A DNA stretch of 7,377 nucleotides from Anaerolineales bacterium. Lineage in GTDB: Bacteria; Chloroflexota; Anaerolineae; 4572-78; J111. The stretch is taken from positions 1 through 7,377 of the forward strand of contig JAAUSP010000383.1 in assembly GCA_012032575.1 (NCBI GenBank), given 5' to 3'. The notes below the pieces were generated by a model. That model was given only the letters and a program-made list of their open reading frames with translations. It ran no database searches and was not told the origin of the DNA. Positions 1 to 5,745 of this stretch are shown here, in pieces (positions within the stretch are counted from its first letter, which is position 1; the number at the start of each line of letters is the position of its first letter). A program made the translations under genes and the position numbers.

Positions 1-754
1 TGCCCAGATGGCGCACCCCCTCAAACATAGCCAGCCGGGCCAGGTAGGTGCTGACCACCGCCAGCACAACAATAATGAACCAGCCTGACCAATCCAGGCT
101 GTGCCACTCCGCTCCTTCAATCAACCACAGGCCCGTGTTGAGCACGGTCATGATCGCCACCACATAAAAAGTGATCGTCCGGGCATCGTAGCCGTGTAAA
201 AACCATTGGATCAGGACCAGATGGAGCGCAAAGGCAAAAATTGTGACTGCCACCAGGCAGACCCCCAGCCAATCCACCCGCCCTGTCGGTCCAACCAAAA
301 GATAAACGCCGGCCAGACCAATGGCCAACCGGTATAGATGCCGGCGGGTAAACCTTTCGCCGCGCAAGGACAGCATCGCCAGCGTGACCAGCGGGCTGAT
401 AGCGAAAATCATAACGGCCAGCGACCCGTCCATCCTCGCCAGCGCCCAAAAATAGGTCAGCATACCGATACCATTCGACAGTCCGGCGACCCCGCAGACC
501 AGCAGGCCACGGCGGTCCAGCCGGAGATAGCCGGGTGCCATCAAGCCTATAGACAGCCCCAGCAACACGGTCGAGAGGATGAGCCGCAGAGTGAGCAGCG
601 TGTCCGGGTCCAGCCCGGCGTCAATGGCCCCTTTGGCTATGGGTGTGGCAATACTAAAAGCAAAGCTGGAGAAGAGCGCCATAAACCAGCCCAGCCCGGT
701 GGTGCTGCCCCCCAGGCCGGTTCGGGCGATGAGAAGACTACGAAATCGAGCCAA
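1..754 (-). CDS. EamA/DMT-family membrane transporter, C-terminus beyond the left edge
   Basis: Drug/metabolite-transporter superfamily permease, expected in the cytoplasmic membrane. Translating the minus strand gives 251 residues with about eight hydrophobic segments (roughly residues 22-40, 52-72, 83-105, 110-129, 139-155, 160-184, 194-212, 223-241). The first EamA repeat ends in the typical pattern: a hydrophobic helix with ISPLVTLAMLSL, then RGERFTRR, then a glycine-rich helix. Family members are about 300 residues with ten helices, so roughly the last two helices are missing. I chose the TTG at 754-752 because it gives a short basic N-terminus before helix 1. It overlaps the end of the upstream oxidoreductase by 17 bases, which suggests translational coupling. 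An ATG at 682-680 is possible but falls inside helix 1, and no strong Shine-Dalgarno sequence precedes either. The substrate cannot be read from sequence; coupling to the oxidoreductase suggests an amino acid or related amine (inference). Confidence 0.85.
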   Translation of the reverse strand, partial: MARFRSLLIARTGLGGSTTGLGWFMALFSSFAFSIATPIAKGAIDAGLDPDTLLTLRLILSTVLLGLSIGLMAPGYLRLDRRGLLVCGVAGLSNGIGMLTYFWALARMDGSLAVMIFAISPLVTLAMLSLRGERFTRRHLYRLAIGLAGVYLLVGPTGRVDWLGVCLVAVTIFAFALHLVLIQWFLHGYDARTITFYVVAIMTVLNTGLWLIEGAEWHSLDWSGWFIIVVLAVVSTYLARLAMFEGVRHLG

Positions 755-1913
755 TGCCGTAAGCGCCGTGCAGAACCTTGCCCTCGTCAAAACGGGTCAG
801 GGAGTAGATGTCAATCGGCACGCACGGGGACTGGCCCAGCACGGTCTGCGCCAACGCTTCGCCAATAGTCGGGGCTAATTTGAAGCCGTGCCCGCTGAAC
901 CCAACGCCCACATAAAGCCCTTCATATCCCGGCACTGCCCCGACCAGCGGGTTCCAGTCGGAGGTAATGTCGTAGGGGCCGGTCCAGCCGGCGGTGTATT
1001 CGCCCTCGGCAAAGGCGGGCATACGGTTGGTAATAAGCCGCTCGATACGCGAAACGTGCTCCAGGTCCACAGTGTCGGTCAGGGTATCGGCATCCTCGAT
1101 GGGGTCGCCGTGATCGCCGGTGCCGACCAGGACCACGCCGCCGGTTTCGGGCCGGAAGTAGATTTTGTCGGGCGTGGTCAAATCTTTGACGATGGGCCAA
1201 GTAACCGGATAGGGCTGACTGATTTTGAGAGTAATCACTTTGTGGCGGCTGGTCACATAGGGAAATTCCAGGCCGACGGTTTTGGTCAGGGCGTTGGTCC
1301 ACGGTCCGGCCAGCAAAATCACCGTCGGGGCTTCGAAATCGCCGTTGGGCGTCTGCACGGTTTTGACCGCACCGCCGAAGTGCAGGCCGGTCACCGGCGT
1401 ATCGGTGTGGATGGTCACACCCAGCTCTTTGGCCCGTTGAGCGTAGGAAGTGGTGGTCAGGTAGGGGTCGCAGTAGCCGGTCAGCGTATCGTAACCAATC
1501 ACGCCGACATCCTCAAATTGAAGCAGCGGATGAATTTCGTGGGCTTCGGCGGGGGTGAGGGTGCGGGTGTCCACATCATATTTGTTTTGCAGGCGAAAGA
1601 CGGTTTCCATCGGCTGGCGATGCTCTTCCGGGCCAAGAATGAGGTAGCCGGTGCGATGCCAGCCGCAGTCGCCGCCAACGATGTCGTTGAAGTTAGCAAA
1701 AATCTTGAGGCTTTCGACGGCGTGAACCATATTGGCCTCAATCGAGTAGTGGGTGCGGACAATGGCGCATGATTTAACCGTGCCGCCGGCGCAAATAGAT
1801 TTTCTTTCCAACAACACCACATTTTTTGCGCCGTGTTTGGCTAAATTGTAAGCCACGCTCGCGCCGTACAATCCACCCCCAACGATGACAATATCTGCTG
1901 TTTTAGTGCTCAA
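738..1913 (-). CDS. FAD-dependent oxidoreductase of the DAO / sarcosine-oxidase-beta type
   Basis: A complete 391-residue flavoprotein of the D-amino-acid oxidase (DAO) superfamily, which oxidises C-N bonds of amino acids or N-methylated amines. The N-terminal Rossmann motif is GGGLYG at residues 12-17, with the ribose-binding acid E36 at the end of strand 2 (VVLLER). The segment around 42-56 (AGGTVKSCAIVRTHY) corresponds to the second FAD-contact region of sarcosine oxidase beta and dimethylglycine-oxidase-like proteins. The C-terminal FAD contact is GFSGHGFKLAP at 338-348. The length (about 390) is normal for a single-domain member. The start is TTG at 1913-1911, set by a strong Shine-Dalgarno AAGGAGGAA seven to eight bases upstream. 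The gene is first in its unit, with its own promoter, and is followed by an overlapping EamA transporter. No partner subunit (alpha, gamma, delta) or folate-binding domain is visible, so a specific name such as sarcosine oxidase is not justified. Confidence 0.9.
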   Translation of the reverse strand: MSTKTADIVIVGGGLYGASVAYNLAKHGAKNVVLLERKSICAGGTVKSCAIVRTHYSIEANMVHAVESLKIFANFNDIVGGDCGWHRTGYLILGPEEHRQPMETVFRLQNKYDVDTRTLTPAEAHEIHPLLQFEDVGVIGYDTLTGYCDPYLTTTSYAQRAKELGVTIHTDTPVTGLHFGGAVKTVQTPNGDFEAPTVILLAGPWTNALTKTVGLEFPYVTSRHKVITLKISQPYPVTWPIVKDLTTPDKIYFRPETGGVVLVGTGDHGDPIEDADTLTDTVDLEHVSRIERLITNRMPAFAEGEYTAGWTGPYDITSDWNPLVGAVPGYEGLYVGVGFSGHGFKLAPTIGEALAQTVLGQSPCVPIDIYSLTRFDEGKVLHGAYGIGSIS

Positions 1914-1921
1914 GGGACAGT

Positions 1922-1930
1922 TCCTCCTTA
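1922..1930 (-). promoter_or_regulatory. Strong Shine-Dalgarno fixing a TTG start
   Basis: Read on the minus strand this is AAGGAGGAA, almost fully complementary to the anti-Shine-Dalgarno. It lies seven to eight bases before the TTG at 1913. It is what makes the TTG the credible start of the FAD oxidoreductase. Confidence 0.85.
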
Positions 1931-1945
1931 AAGATGCGATGACTC

Positions 1946-1992
1946 GTGAGGCGAGGAGGCGAAACCTTTGATAAACTTCCTCGTGCCCTCAC
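1946..1992 (-). promoter_or_regulatory. Long leader hairpin upstream of the FAD oxidoreductase
   Basis: In the predicted 5' untranslated region the minus strand reads GTGAGG-gca-CGAGGA, a 20-base loop, then TCCTCG-CCTCAC. This gives twelve base pairs interrupted by a three-base bulge, ending about 15 bases before the Shine-Dalgarno. It could influence translation or mRNA stability. I do not recognise a known riboswitch class and there is no T-run after it, so it is not a terminator. Confidence 0.5.
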
Positions 1993-1997
1993 TTTAT

Positions 1998-2016
1998 TGT
2001 TGCGCATTACGCAACA
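1998..2016. promoter_or_regulatory. Operator-like inverted repeat TGTTGCG-N5-CGCAACA
   Basis: Perfect 7-bp arms separated by five bases (CATTA), symmetric on both strands. It falls about 20-40 bases downstream of the transcription start expected from the promoter at 2042-2069, a position where a bound repressor would block elongation. Spacing and symmetry fit a dimeric helix-turn-helix regulator. No candidate regulator gene lies next to it in the window. Confidence 0.45.
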
Positions 2017-2041
2017 GCGTTCCCGTCTGATAATTTGCCAT

Positions 2042-2069
2042 AGTATATCATTTTTTTAAGGGCTGTCAA
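2042..2069 (-). promoter_or_regulatory. Sigma70-type promoter for the FAD oxidoreductase-transporter unit
   Basis: On the minus strand: -35 TTGACA (2069-2064), 16-base spacer, -10 TATACT (2047-2042). The -35 is a perfect consensus and the -10 differs at one base. The expected start is near 2035, giving a leader of about 120 bases that includes the operator-like repeat, a hairpin and the Shine-Dalgarno. Confidence 0.75.
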
Positions 2070-2097
2070 TCAATTGAAGGGCTTCCGCTCTTTAAAC

Positions 2098-2134
2098 AAA
2101 AAAACTCTCCTTCAAGTCGAATAACTTGAAGGAG
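2098..2134 (-). terminator. Rho-independent terminator ending the glgC operon
   Basis: On the minus strand an 11-bp perfect stem (CTCCTTCAAGT, six-base loop, ACTTGAAGGAG) is followed by AG and then seven T (2104-2098). It lies about 120 bases past the stop of the second glgC and just upstream of the next promoter. A weaker interrupted hairpin (GCATT...AATGC, 2134-2155) abuts it upstream. The other strand has no T-run after the stem, so termination is expected for minus-strand transcripts only. Confidence 0.85.
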
Positions 2135-2177
2135 CATTTCTTAAGGAAATAATGCTTCGATGTTCGTGCCTTAGTGC

Positions 2178-2246
2178 GTCCCAACTTTTGGGAGAAAAGA
2201 CCTCATAGGTTTTGAAAACCTATGAGGTCTGCCTAAAATCTGGGAC
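2178..2246. repeat. MITE/REP-like palindromic element
   Basis: A nested palindrome of 69 bases. The core is two perfect 16-base arms around a single G (arms 2198-2213 and 2215-2230, AGACCTCATAGGTTTT and its complement). The outer arms are GTCCCA...TTTT.G (2178-2191) and the complement of this at 2233-2246, matching at 11 of 14 positions. It sits between the stop codon of the second glgC and the terminator, so it would be transcribed as a long hairpin. It encodes nothing; the form fits a dispersed palindromic repeat or a miniature non-autonomous element. No second copy occurs in this window. Confidence 0.6.
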
Positions 2247-2251
2247 AGACC

Positions 2252-3487
2252 TTAGATCGTCTCGCCGCTGGCAATAAAATCGGTTTGGAGCTGTGCCTCG
2301 GTGACGTTGGGATTGATAATCACATTGTGTCCAACCTTAATCCCGGCAGGGATACGCACCCGCTTGCCGATAACGGTCAAGCCGGTGTTGAGCCGCTCCG
2401 GGTGGCGGCGGTTGGGCACGTTATCCACCCCGTAGCCAATTTCCGCGCCCTCGCCAACCCAAACTTCTTTGTCAATAATGGCCCGTTCTATTTTGGCGTT
2501 GGCGTTAATGATGGTGTCGTTCATAATCACCGAATCCCGCACAATCGCCCCCGGCGCTACCCGTACCCCCGGCGACAGCACCGAGCGTTCCACAATCCCC
2601 TGAATAATACAGCCATTGGAAAGCAGATTGCCGCCCACCCACGCCTCCGCGCCAATTTGCACCGGCGGCTGTTCCTCGCTGCGGGTGTGGATAACCCACT
2701 GCGGGTCGTACAAATCCAGGGCCGGCGTTTCGGCCAGCAGCGACATATTGGCTTCCCAATAGGCTTGTAGCGTGCCGACATCGGCCCAATAGCCCTCAAA
2801 GGTGTAGGCAAATACCTTGTGCTGATTGACAATTGCCGGCAGCACATCCCGGCCAAAATCATTCAAAGACTCGTCACGCAGAATTTCGCGCAGGGCCTGG
2901 AAATCAAAAATGTAAATACCCATCGAGGCCAGGGTTTCTTTGGAGCGGCGCGGTTTTTCCTTAAAGCCGGTCACGCGCATATCGCCATCCACGCTGACAA
3001 TGCCAAAACGATGGGTTTCAAAGGGGCTGACCCGGCGCACCGCAACCGTGACGGTCGCCTGGGTTTGCTGGTGAAAGCGCAGCATGGGCCGGTAATCCAT
3101 TTTGTAAATATGGTCGCCGGCCAGAATCAGCACACTGTCAATCCGCTGCTCTTCGACAAATCCATGTTGCGCCGCACGGCATCGGCGTGCGCGTTGCCAG
3201 CCGCTGTGCCCTCGCCCGATGTAGGGCTGGAGCAGGCGCACCCCACCCTGCGAGCGGTCCAAATCCCACGGTTTACCCACACCGACGTGGTCGTTAAGCG
3301 AGCGGGGCATATATTGGGTAAGCAGGGCCACCCGATAAAGCTCTGAATTGACAGTATTGGACAGGGGAAAATCAATGATCCGAAATTTTCCGCCAAAAGG
3401 AATGGCCGGTTCGGCCCGGTCCGCTGTAAGCACACTCAAATCTTCGCTGGCCCCGCCGGCCATGATCATGACTAATGTTTTTTTCAT
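2252..3487 (-). CDS. glgC: GlgC paralogue with altered catalytic motif (putative modulatory ADP-glucose pyrophosphorylase subunit)
   Basis: Homologue of glucose-1-phosphate adenylyltransferase, 411 residues as read: an N-terminal nucleotidyltransferase fold (about 1-250) and a C-terminal left-handed beta-helix of hexapeptide repeats (about 277-393). Start ATG at 3487, with AAGGTGA seven bases upstream. The glucose-1-phosphate side looks normal: [10 protein letters not shown] at 123-132 with catalytic-type D125, FKEKP at 175-179, ASMGIYIF at 187-194, EGYWADVGT at 231-239. The N-terminal motif does not: where catalytic GlgC has G.GTRL...RAKP, this protein has [10 protein letters not shown]...RAEP, so Arg becomes D16 and Lys becomes E26. 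Residues 100-109 ([10 protein letters not shown] region) are out of frame relative to the family; restoring one base at each of three short runs (3158-3191) yields [12 protein letters not shown] and a 412-residue protein. Most likely it works in a heterotetramer with the adjacent GlgC as a modulatory partner, comparable in role to GlgD or the plant large subunit (inference). Confidence 0.85.
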   Translation of the reverse strand: MKKTLVMIMAGGASEDLSVLTADRAEPAIPFGGKFRIIDFPLSNTVNSELYRVALLTQYMPRSLNDHVGVGKPWDLDRSQGGVRLLQPYIGRGHSGWQRARRCRAAQHGFVEEQRIDSVLILAGDHIYKMDYRPMLRFHQQTQATVTVAVRRVSPFETHRFGIVSVDGDMRVTGFKEKPRRSKETLASMGIYIFDFQALREILRDESLNDFGRDVLPAIVNQHKVFAYTFEGYWADVGTLQAYWEANMSLLAETPALDLYDPQWVIHTRSEEQPPVQIGAEAWVGGNLLSNGCIIQGIVERSVLSPGVRVAPGAIVRDSVIMNDTIINANAKIERAIIDKEVWVGEGAEIGYGVDNVPNRRHPERLNTGLTVIGKRVRIPAGIKVGHNVIINPNVTEAQLQTDFIASGETI

Positions 3488-3504
3488 GCTTTTTCACCTT
3501 TTAA

Positions 3505-3563
3505 GAATGGCGAATGAGCGAATGGCGAATAAACTATTTTCACCATTCGCCCATTCGCCATTC
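3505..3563. repeat. Inverted repeat of 7-8 base units between the two glgC genes
   Basis: Arms 3505-3525 and 3543-3563 are complementary at 20 of 21 positions; the exception becomes a G-U pair in the minus-strand RNA. The loop is 17 bases. Each arm is itself built from repeated CGAATG-type units. It fills most of the 82-base gap between the genes and reaches to within seven bases of the glgC stop. No T-run follows, so it is more likely an RNA-stability or processing element, or a mobile repeat, than a terminator. Confidence 0.65.
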
Positions 3564-3569
3564 GCTTAT

Positions 3570-4834
3570 TCATACCGTCTCGCCGCTGGCAATCTCAGTT
3601 ACACCTTGAGGGAAATTGCTTTCTAGCCGTTCGCTGTGGATTAACACATTGCGACCAATCACCAGGCCGCCGGGGATATTCGCGCCCGCGCCGACAACGG
3701 TAATGCCGGTGTTGAGGCGGTCGGGCATTTGATGATTGGGAGTGCCATCGTCGCCGTAACCCAGAAAGGTACCGGCCCCAATGACTGCATTTTCATCCAC
3801 AATAGCCCGGTCAATGATAGCCCCCGGTCCAATCCAGGTATCGTTGATAAGAACCGACTCGCGCACAATCGCCCCCGGCGAAACATACACCCCCGGTGAT
3901 AAGACCGAATTTTCGACCCGCCCGCGGATGACGCAGCCGTTGGAAATGAGGCTGTTGATCACCTGGGCTTGCGGCCCCAGCTTTACCGGCGGGCGCTCCT
4001 CGCTGCGGGTGTGGACAACCCAGCTAGGGTCGTGCAAATTTAGCTGGTCGCTGCCATTGGGCCGGGTCAAGGCCAGATTTGTCTCCCAAAAGGATTGAAT
4101 GGTTCCCACGTCCACCCAGTAGCCCTCAAACGGATAGGCATAAACCCGGTCTTCGGCAATCATGCTGGGGATGACATCTTTGCCAAAATCAATGCGAGGC
4201 GCTTCGGGGCCGCCTTCGGAAAGGCGGCGGGTGAGCACATCGGTGGAGAAAACGTAAATACCCATCGAGGCCAGCGTGCCTTTATCCCGCTCTTTGGGTT
4301 TTTCATTGAATTCCGTCACCCTCATATTCCGGTTGACGCTCATAATCCCAAAACGATCGGTTTCTTCCAGGGGCACATTCATCACCCCAACCGTCAAATC
4401 GGCCCCTTTGCTGTGGTGGTAGTCCAGCATAGGCCGGTAATCCATTTTGTAAATGTGGTCGCCAGACAGGATGAGCACCGTATCGGGCTGGTTTTCCTGG
4501 ATAAAATCGAGATTGCGAAAAACGGCGTCGGCCGTGCCGCGATACCAATCCAAATCGGCGCTGCTGCCCTGATACGGCTGGCGCAAATGCACCCCGCCGC
4601 GCTGCCGGTCCAAATCCCACGGTTTGCCGATGCCGATATGGGCATTGAGCGAATGGGGCCGATACTGGGTCAGCACCGCAATATCATATATGCCGGAGTT
4701 GACACAGTTGGACAGGGTAAAATCAATGATCCGATATTTGCCGGCAAGGGTACAGCCGGCTTGGCCCGTTTGTCGGATAAAACAGTCAGGCGAGTTCCAG
4801 CCCCGCCGGCCATAAGAATAGCTAAAGTTTTCAT
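3570..4834 (-). CDS. glgC: Glucose-1-phosphate adenylyltransferase (ADP-glucose pyrophosphorylase), catalytic type, frame broken by one missing base
   Basis: Makes ADP-glucose from ATP and glucose-1-phosphate, the committed step of bacterial glycogen synthesis; cytoplasmic. The true start is ATG at 4834-4832, preceded by GGGAG at a six-base spacing. It reads [20 protein letters not shown] then DKRAKPAVP, the standard N-terminal motif. After CCC at 4750-4748 the frame must shift by one missing base (CCCC expected) to continue as [14 protein letters not shown]. Repaired length is 421 residues, close to the usual 400-430. In repaired numbering: R15 and K25 of the nucleotide motif, GTADAV 100-105, GDHIYKMDY from 125 with D126, NEKP 177-180, EGYWVDVGT 237-245, then a hexapeptide beta-helix to the C-terminus. 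It is the second gene of the operon, 98 bases after the Nudix regulator and 82 bases before its paralogue. As literally written it is a frameshifted gene; similar contractions next door make sequencing error the likeliest cause. Confidence 0.9.
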
Positions 4835-4851
4835 CGTTGACTCCCAATTCA

Positions 4852-4935
4852 GGGTAACAGGGTCGCAGAGTCGCAGGGTAACAGGGGAGAAATGTTATCT
4901 TGCGACTCTGCTACTTTGCTACTTGCTACTTGTTA
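4852..4935. repeat. Two opposed arrays of degenerate 8-mers forming a hairpin
   Basis: On the plus strand, four consecutive octamers occupy 4852-4883: GGGTAACA, GGGTCGCA, GAGTCGCA, GGGTAACA. After a short spacer, complementary units run the other way from 4901: TGCGACTC, TGCTACTT, TGCTACT, TGCTACT, TGTTA. Together they form an inverted repeat (4865-4882 with 4894-4911, 16 of 18 matching, core of 11 perfect pairs). The array fills the gap between the Nudix gene and glgC, and its end supplies the Nudix stop codon. I see no promoter or T-run terminator here. Confidence 0.65.
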
Positions 4936-5661
4936 AGGAAAAAGACGGCGAGTTTTAATTTCGGCCACTGCGTCTTCGCGAAAGGAGTACATGCGGGCGG
5001 GTCGCCCGCCGGTGTCGCGGTAGCCATCAACCATCTCAACCACCTGGGTCTTGCGTAGTTTGCTGCGAAAATTACCTTTGTCCAGCTTGGCACCCAAAAT
5101 AATCTCGTAAGCATCCTGCAACTCACGCAGGGTAAACTTTTCGGGCAAAAGCTGAAACCCGACCGCTGAATATTCCAGTTTGTAGCGCAGCCGGGTTAAG
5201 GCATAATTCAAAATCTCAGCGTGGTCAAATGCAAGCGAAGGCAGGTGATAAACAGAGAACCAGCCGACATCATCAGCATCGTCGGCGGCCTGGGGGTTAA
5301 TTTTATCGGCGCTGACCAGGGCAAAATAGGTTACGGTAATCACGCGGGTGCGGGGGTCTCGACCCGGCTGGCCAAAGGTATAAAGTTGTTCCAGGTAGAC
5401 ACTTTCGCCGGTGACGCCGGTTTCTTCGGCCAGTTCGCGGTAGGCGGCAGCTTCCAGGCTTTCATCCATTTTTACAAAACCGCCGGGAATGGCCCACATC
5501 CCCTCAAAAGGCCAGATTTTCCGTTTGATCAGAAGTACTTTTAACTGCTCATCCAGAATACTAAAAATAACCACATCCACTGTAACCGAAGGACGCTCGT
5601 ACTGGGTTAGTCGTAGGTTTCGGCTGTTTCGGGAATGTTCATCAAGACCTTTTGGGAACAT
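4933..5661 (-). CDS. Nudix-domain winged-helix protein, NrtR-type transcriptional regulator
   Basis: A two-domain protein of 242 residues from the ATG at 5661 (243 from an adjacent TTG at 5664; numbering here counts the TTG as 1). The N-terminal Nudix domain (about 26-155) has a complete Nudix box at 62-84: G62, E68, REL at 76-78, EETGV at 80-84, so metal binding and hydrolysis look possible. The C-terminal part (about 165-243) matches the winged-helix domain of the NrtR family: FTLRELQ at 177-183, a basic stretch with FRSKLRK at 199-205, and a GRPARMYSF wing at 220-228. NrtR-like proteins use the Nudix domain to sense ADP-ribose or other phosphorylated ligands and the winged helix to bind DNA. 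As first gene of the glgC operon it is plausibly an autoregulator (inference). No Shine-Dalgarno precedes the start, and the promoter lies only about 30 bases upstream, so translation may be leaderless, coupled to a micro-ORF, or the 5' end may contain a missing base. Confidence 0.85.
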   Translation of the reverse strand: MFPKGLDEHSRNSRNLRLTQYERPSVTVDVVIFSILDEQLKVLLIKRKIWPFEGMWAIPGGFVKMDESLEAAAYRELAEETGVTGESVYLEQLYTFGQPGRDPRTRVITVTYFALVSADKINPQAADDADDVGWFSVYHLPSLAFDHAEILNYALTRLRYKLEYSAVGFQLLPEKFTLRELQDAYEIILGAKLDKGNFRSKLRKTQVVEMVDGYRDTGGRPARMYSFREDAVAEIKTRRLFP

Positions 5662-5678
5662 CAAGATATGTTGGGAAC
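5641..5678. repeat. Tandem 19-base repeat at the regulator's translation start
   Basis: Two adjacent copies on the plus strand, 5641-5659 (ATCAAGACCTTTTGGGAAC) and 5660-5678 (ATCAAGATATGTTGGGAAC), identical at 16 of 19 positions. The second copy covers the start codon of the Nudix regulator and lies just inside the predicted transcript. It may be a direct-repeat binding site or a local duplication. Confidence 0.5.
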
Positions 5679-5687
5679 TGTTGGCAT
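5661..5687 (-). other. Possible 8-codon leader ORF overlapping the regulator start
   Basis: ATG at 5687 encodes MPTVPNIS and stops at TGA 5663-5661, whose A is the first base of the regulator's ATG (TGATG). It would begin about four bases from the predicted transcription start, so it would be nearly leaderless. Alternatively, one missing base near 5664-5666 would fuse these codons to the regulator as its real N-terminus. The sequence alone cannot decide between the two. Confidence 0.3.
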
Positions 5688-5697
5688 AGGGGCTTTT

Positions 5698-5726
5698 AGT
5701 ATAAACTGAGTCAGGCTTACTGTCAA
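5698..5726 (-). promoter_or_regulatory. Sigma70-type promoter of the Nudix-glgC-glgC operon
   Basis: On the minus strand: -35 TTGACA (5726-5721), 17-base spacer, -10 TATACT (5703-5698). This is nearly a perfect consensus with optimal spacing. The expected start is near 5690. The -35 lies about 11 bases beyond the stop of the histidine kinase gene, so the kinase and the operon are probably separate units unless there is read-through; I see no terminator between them. Confidence 0.8.
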
Positions 5727-5745
5727 AATTACTAATTTATGACAG
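5720..5745. promoter_or_regulatory. Imperfect palindrome covering the -35 element
   Basis: The plus strand reads CTGTCA-AAATTA-C-TAATTT-A-TGACAG: two 12-base arms that pair fully apart from one extra A. It contains the whole -35 hexamer of the operon promoter and the stop codon of the histidine kinase. Its position suits an operator for repression by exclusion of RNA polymerase, and the regulator encoded directly downstream is the obvious candidate ligand (inference). The structure has no T-run, so it is not a good terminator. Confidence 0.5.

Noticed and set aside
117..449. Minus-strand 110-codon frame within the transporter
   Set aside because: Out of frame with the EamA reading; no hydrophobic pattern or motif.
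338..878. Plus-strand open frames over the transporter
   Set aside because: The minus strand encodes a coherent EamA protein with regularly spaced membrane helices; the plus-strand products are low-complexity shadows.
888..1772. Long plus-strand open frame (294 codons)
   Set aside because: It lies entirely opposite the FAD oxidoreductase, whose minus-strand frame has clear DAO motifs; the plus-strand translation shows no domain logic.
3505..3563. Inter-glgC hairpin as a rho-independent terminator
   Set aside because: No T-run follows the stem on the minus strand, and the downstream gene has no visible promoter of its own.
3570..4847. glgC starting at TTG 4847
   Set aside because: Its first 33 residues are out of frame with GlgC; the ATG at 4834, with GGGAG upstream, reads the correct N-terminal motif.
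4852..4935. Octamer array as a CRISPR array
   Set aside because: Units are only 7-8 bases, contiguous without spacers, and inverted in the second half.
4095..4958. Plus-strand open frame of 287 codons
   Set aside because: It is antisense to glgC and the adjoining repeat array; its composition mirrors the GlgC codons and it has no recognisable motif.
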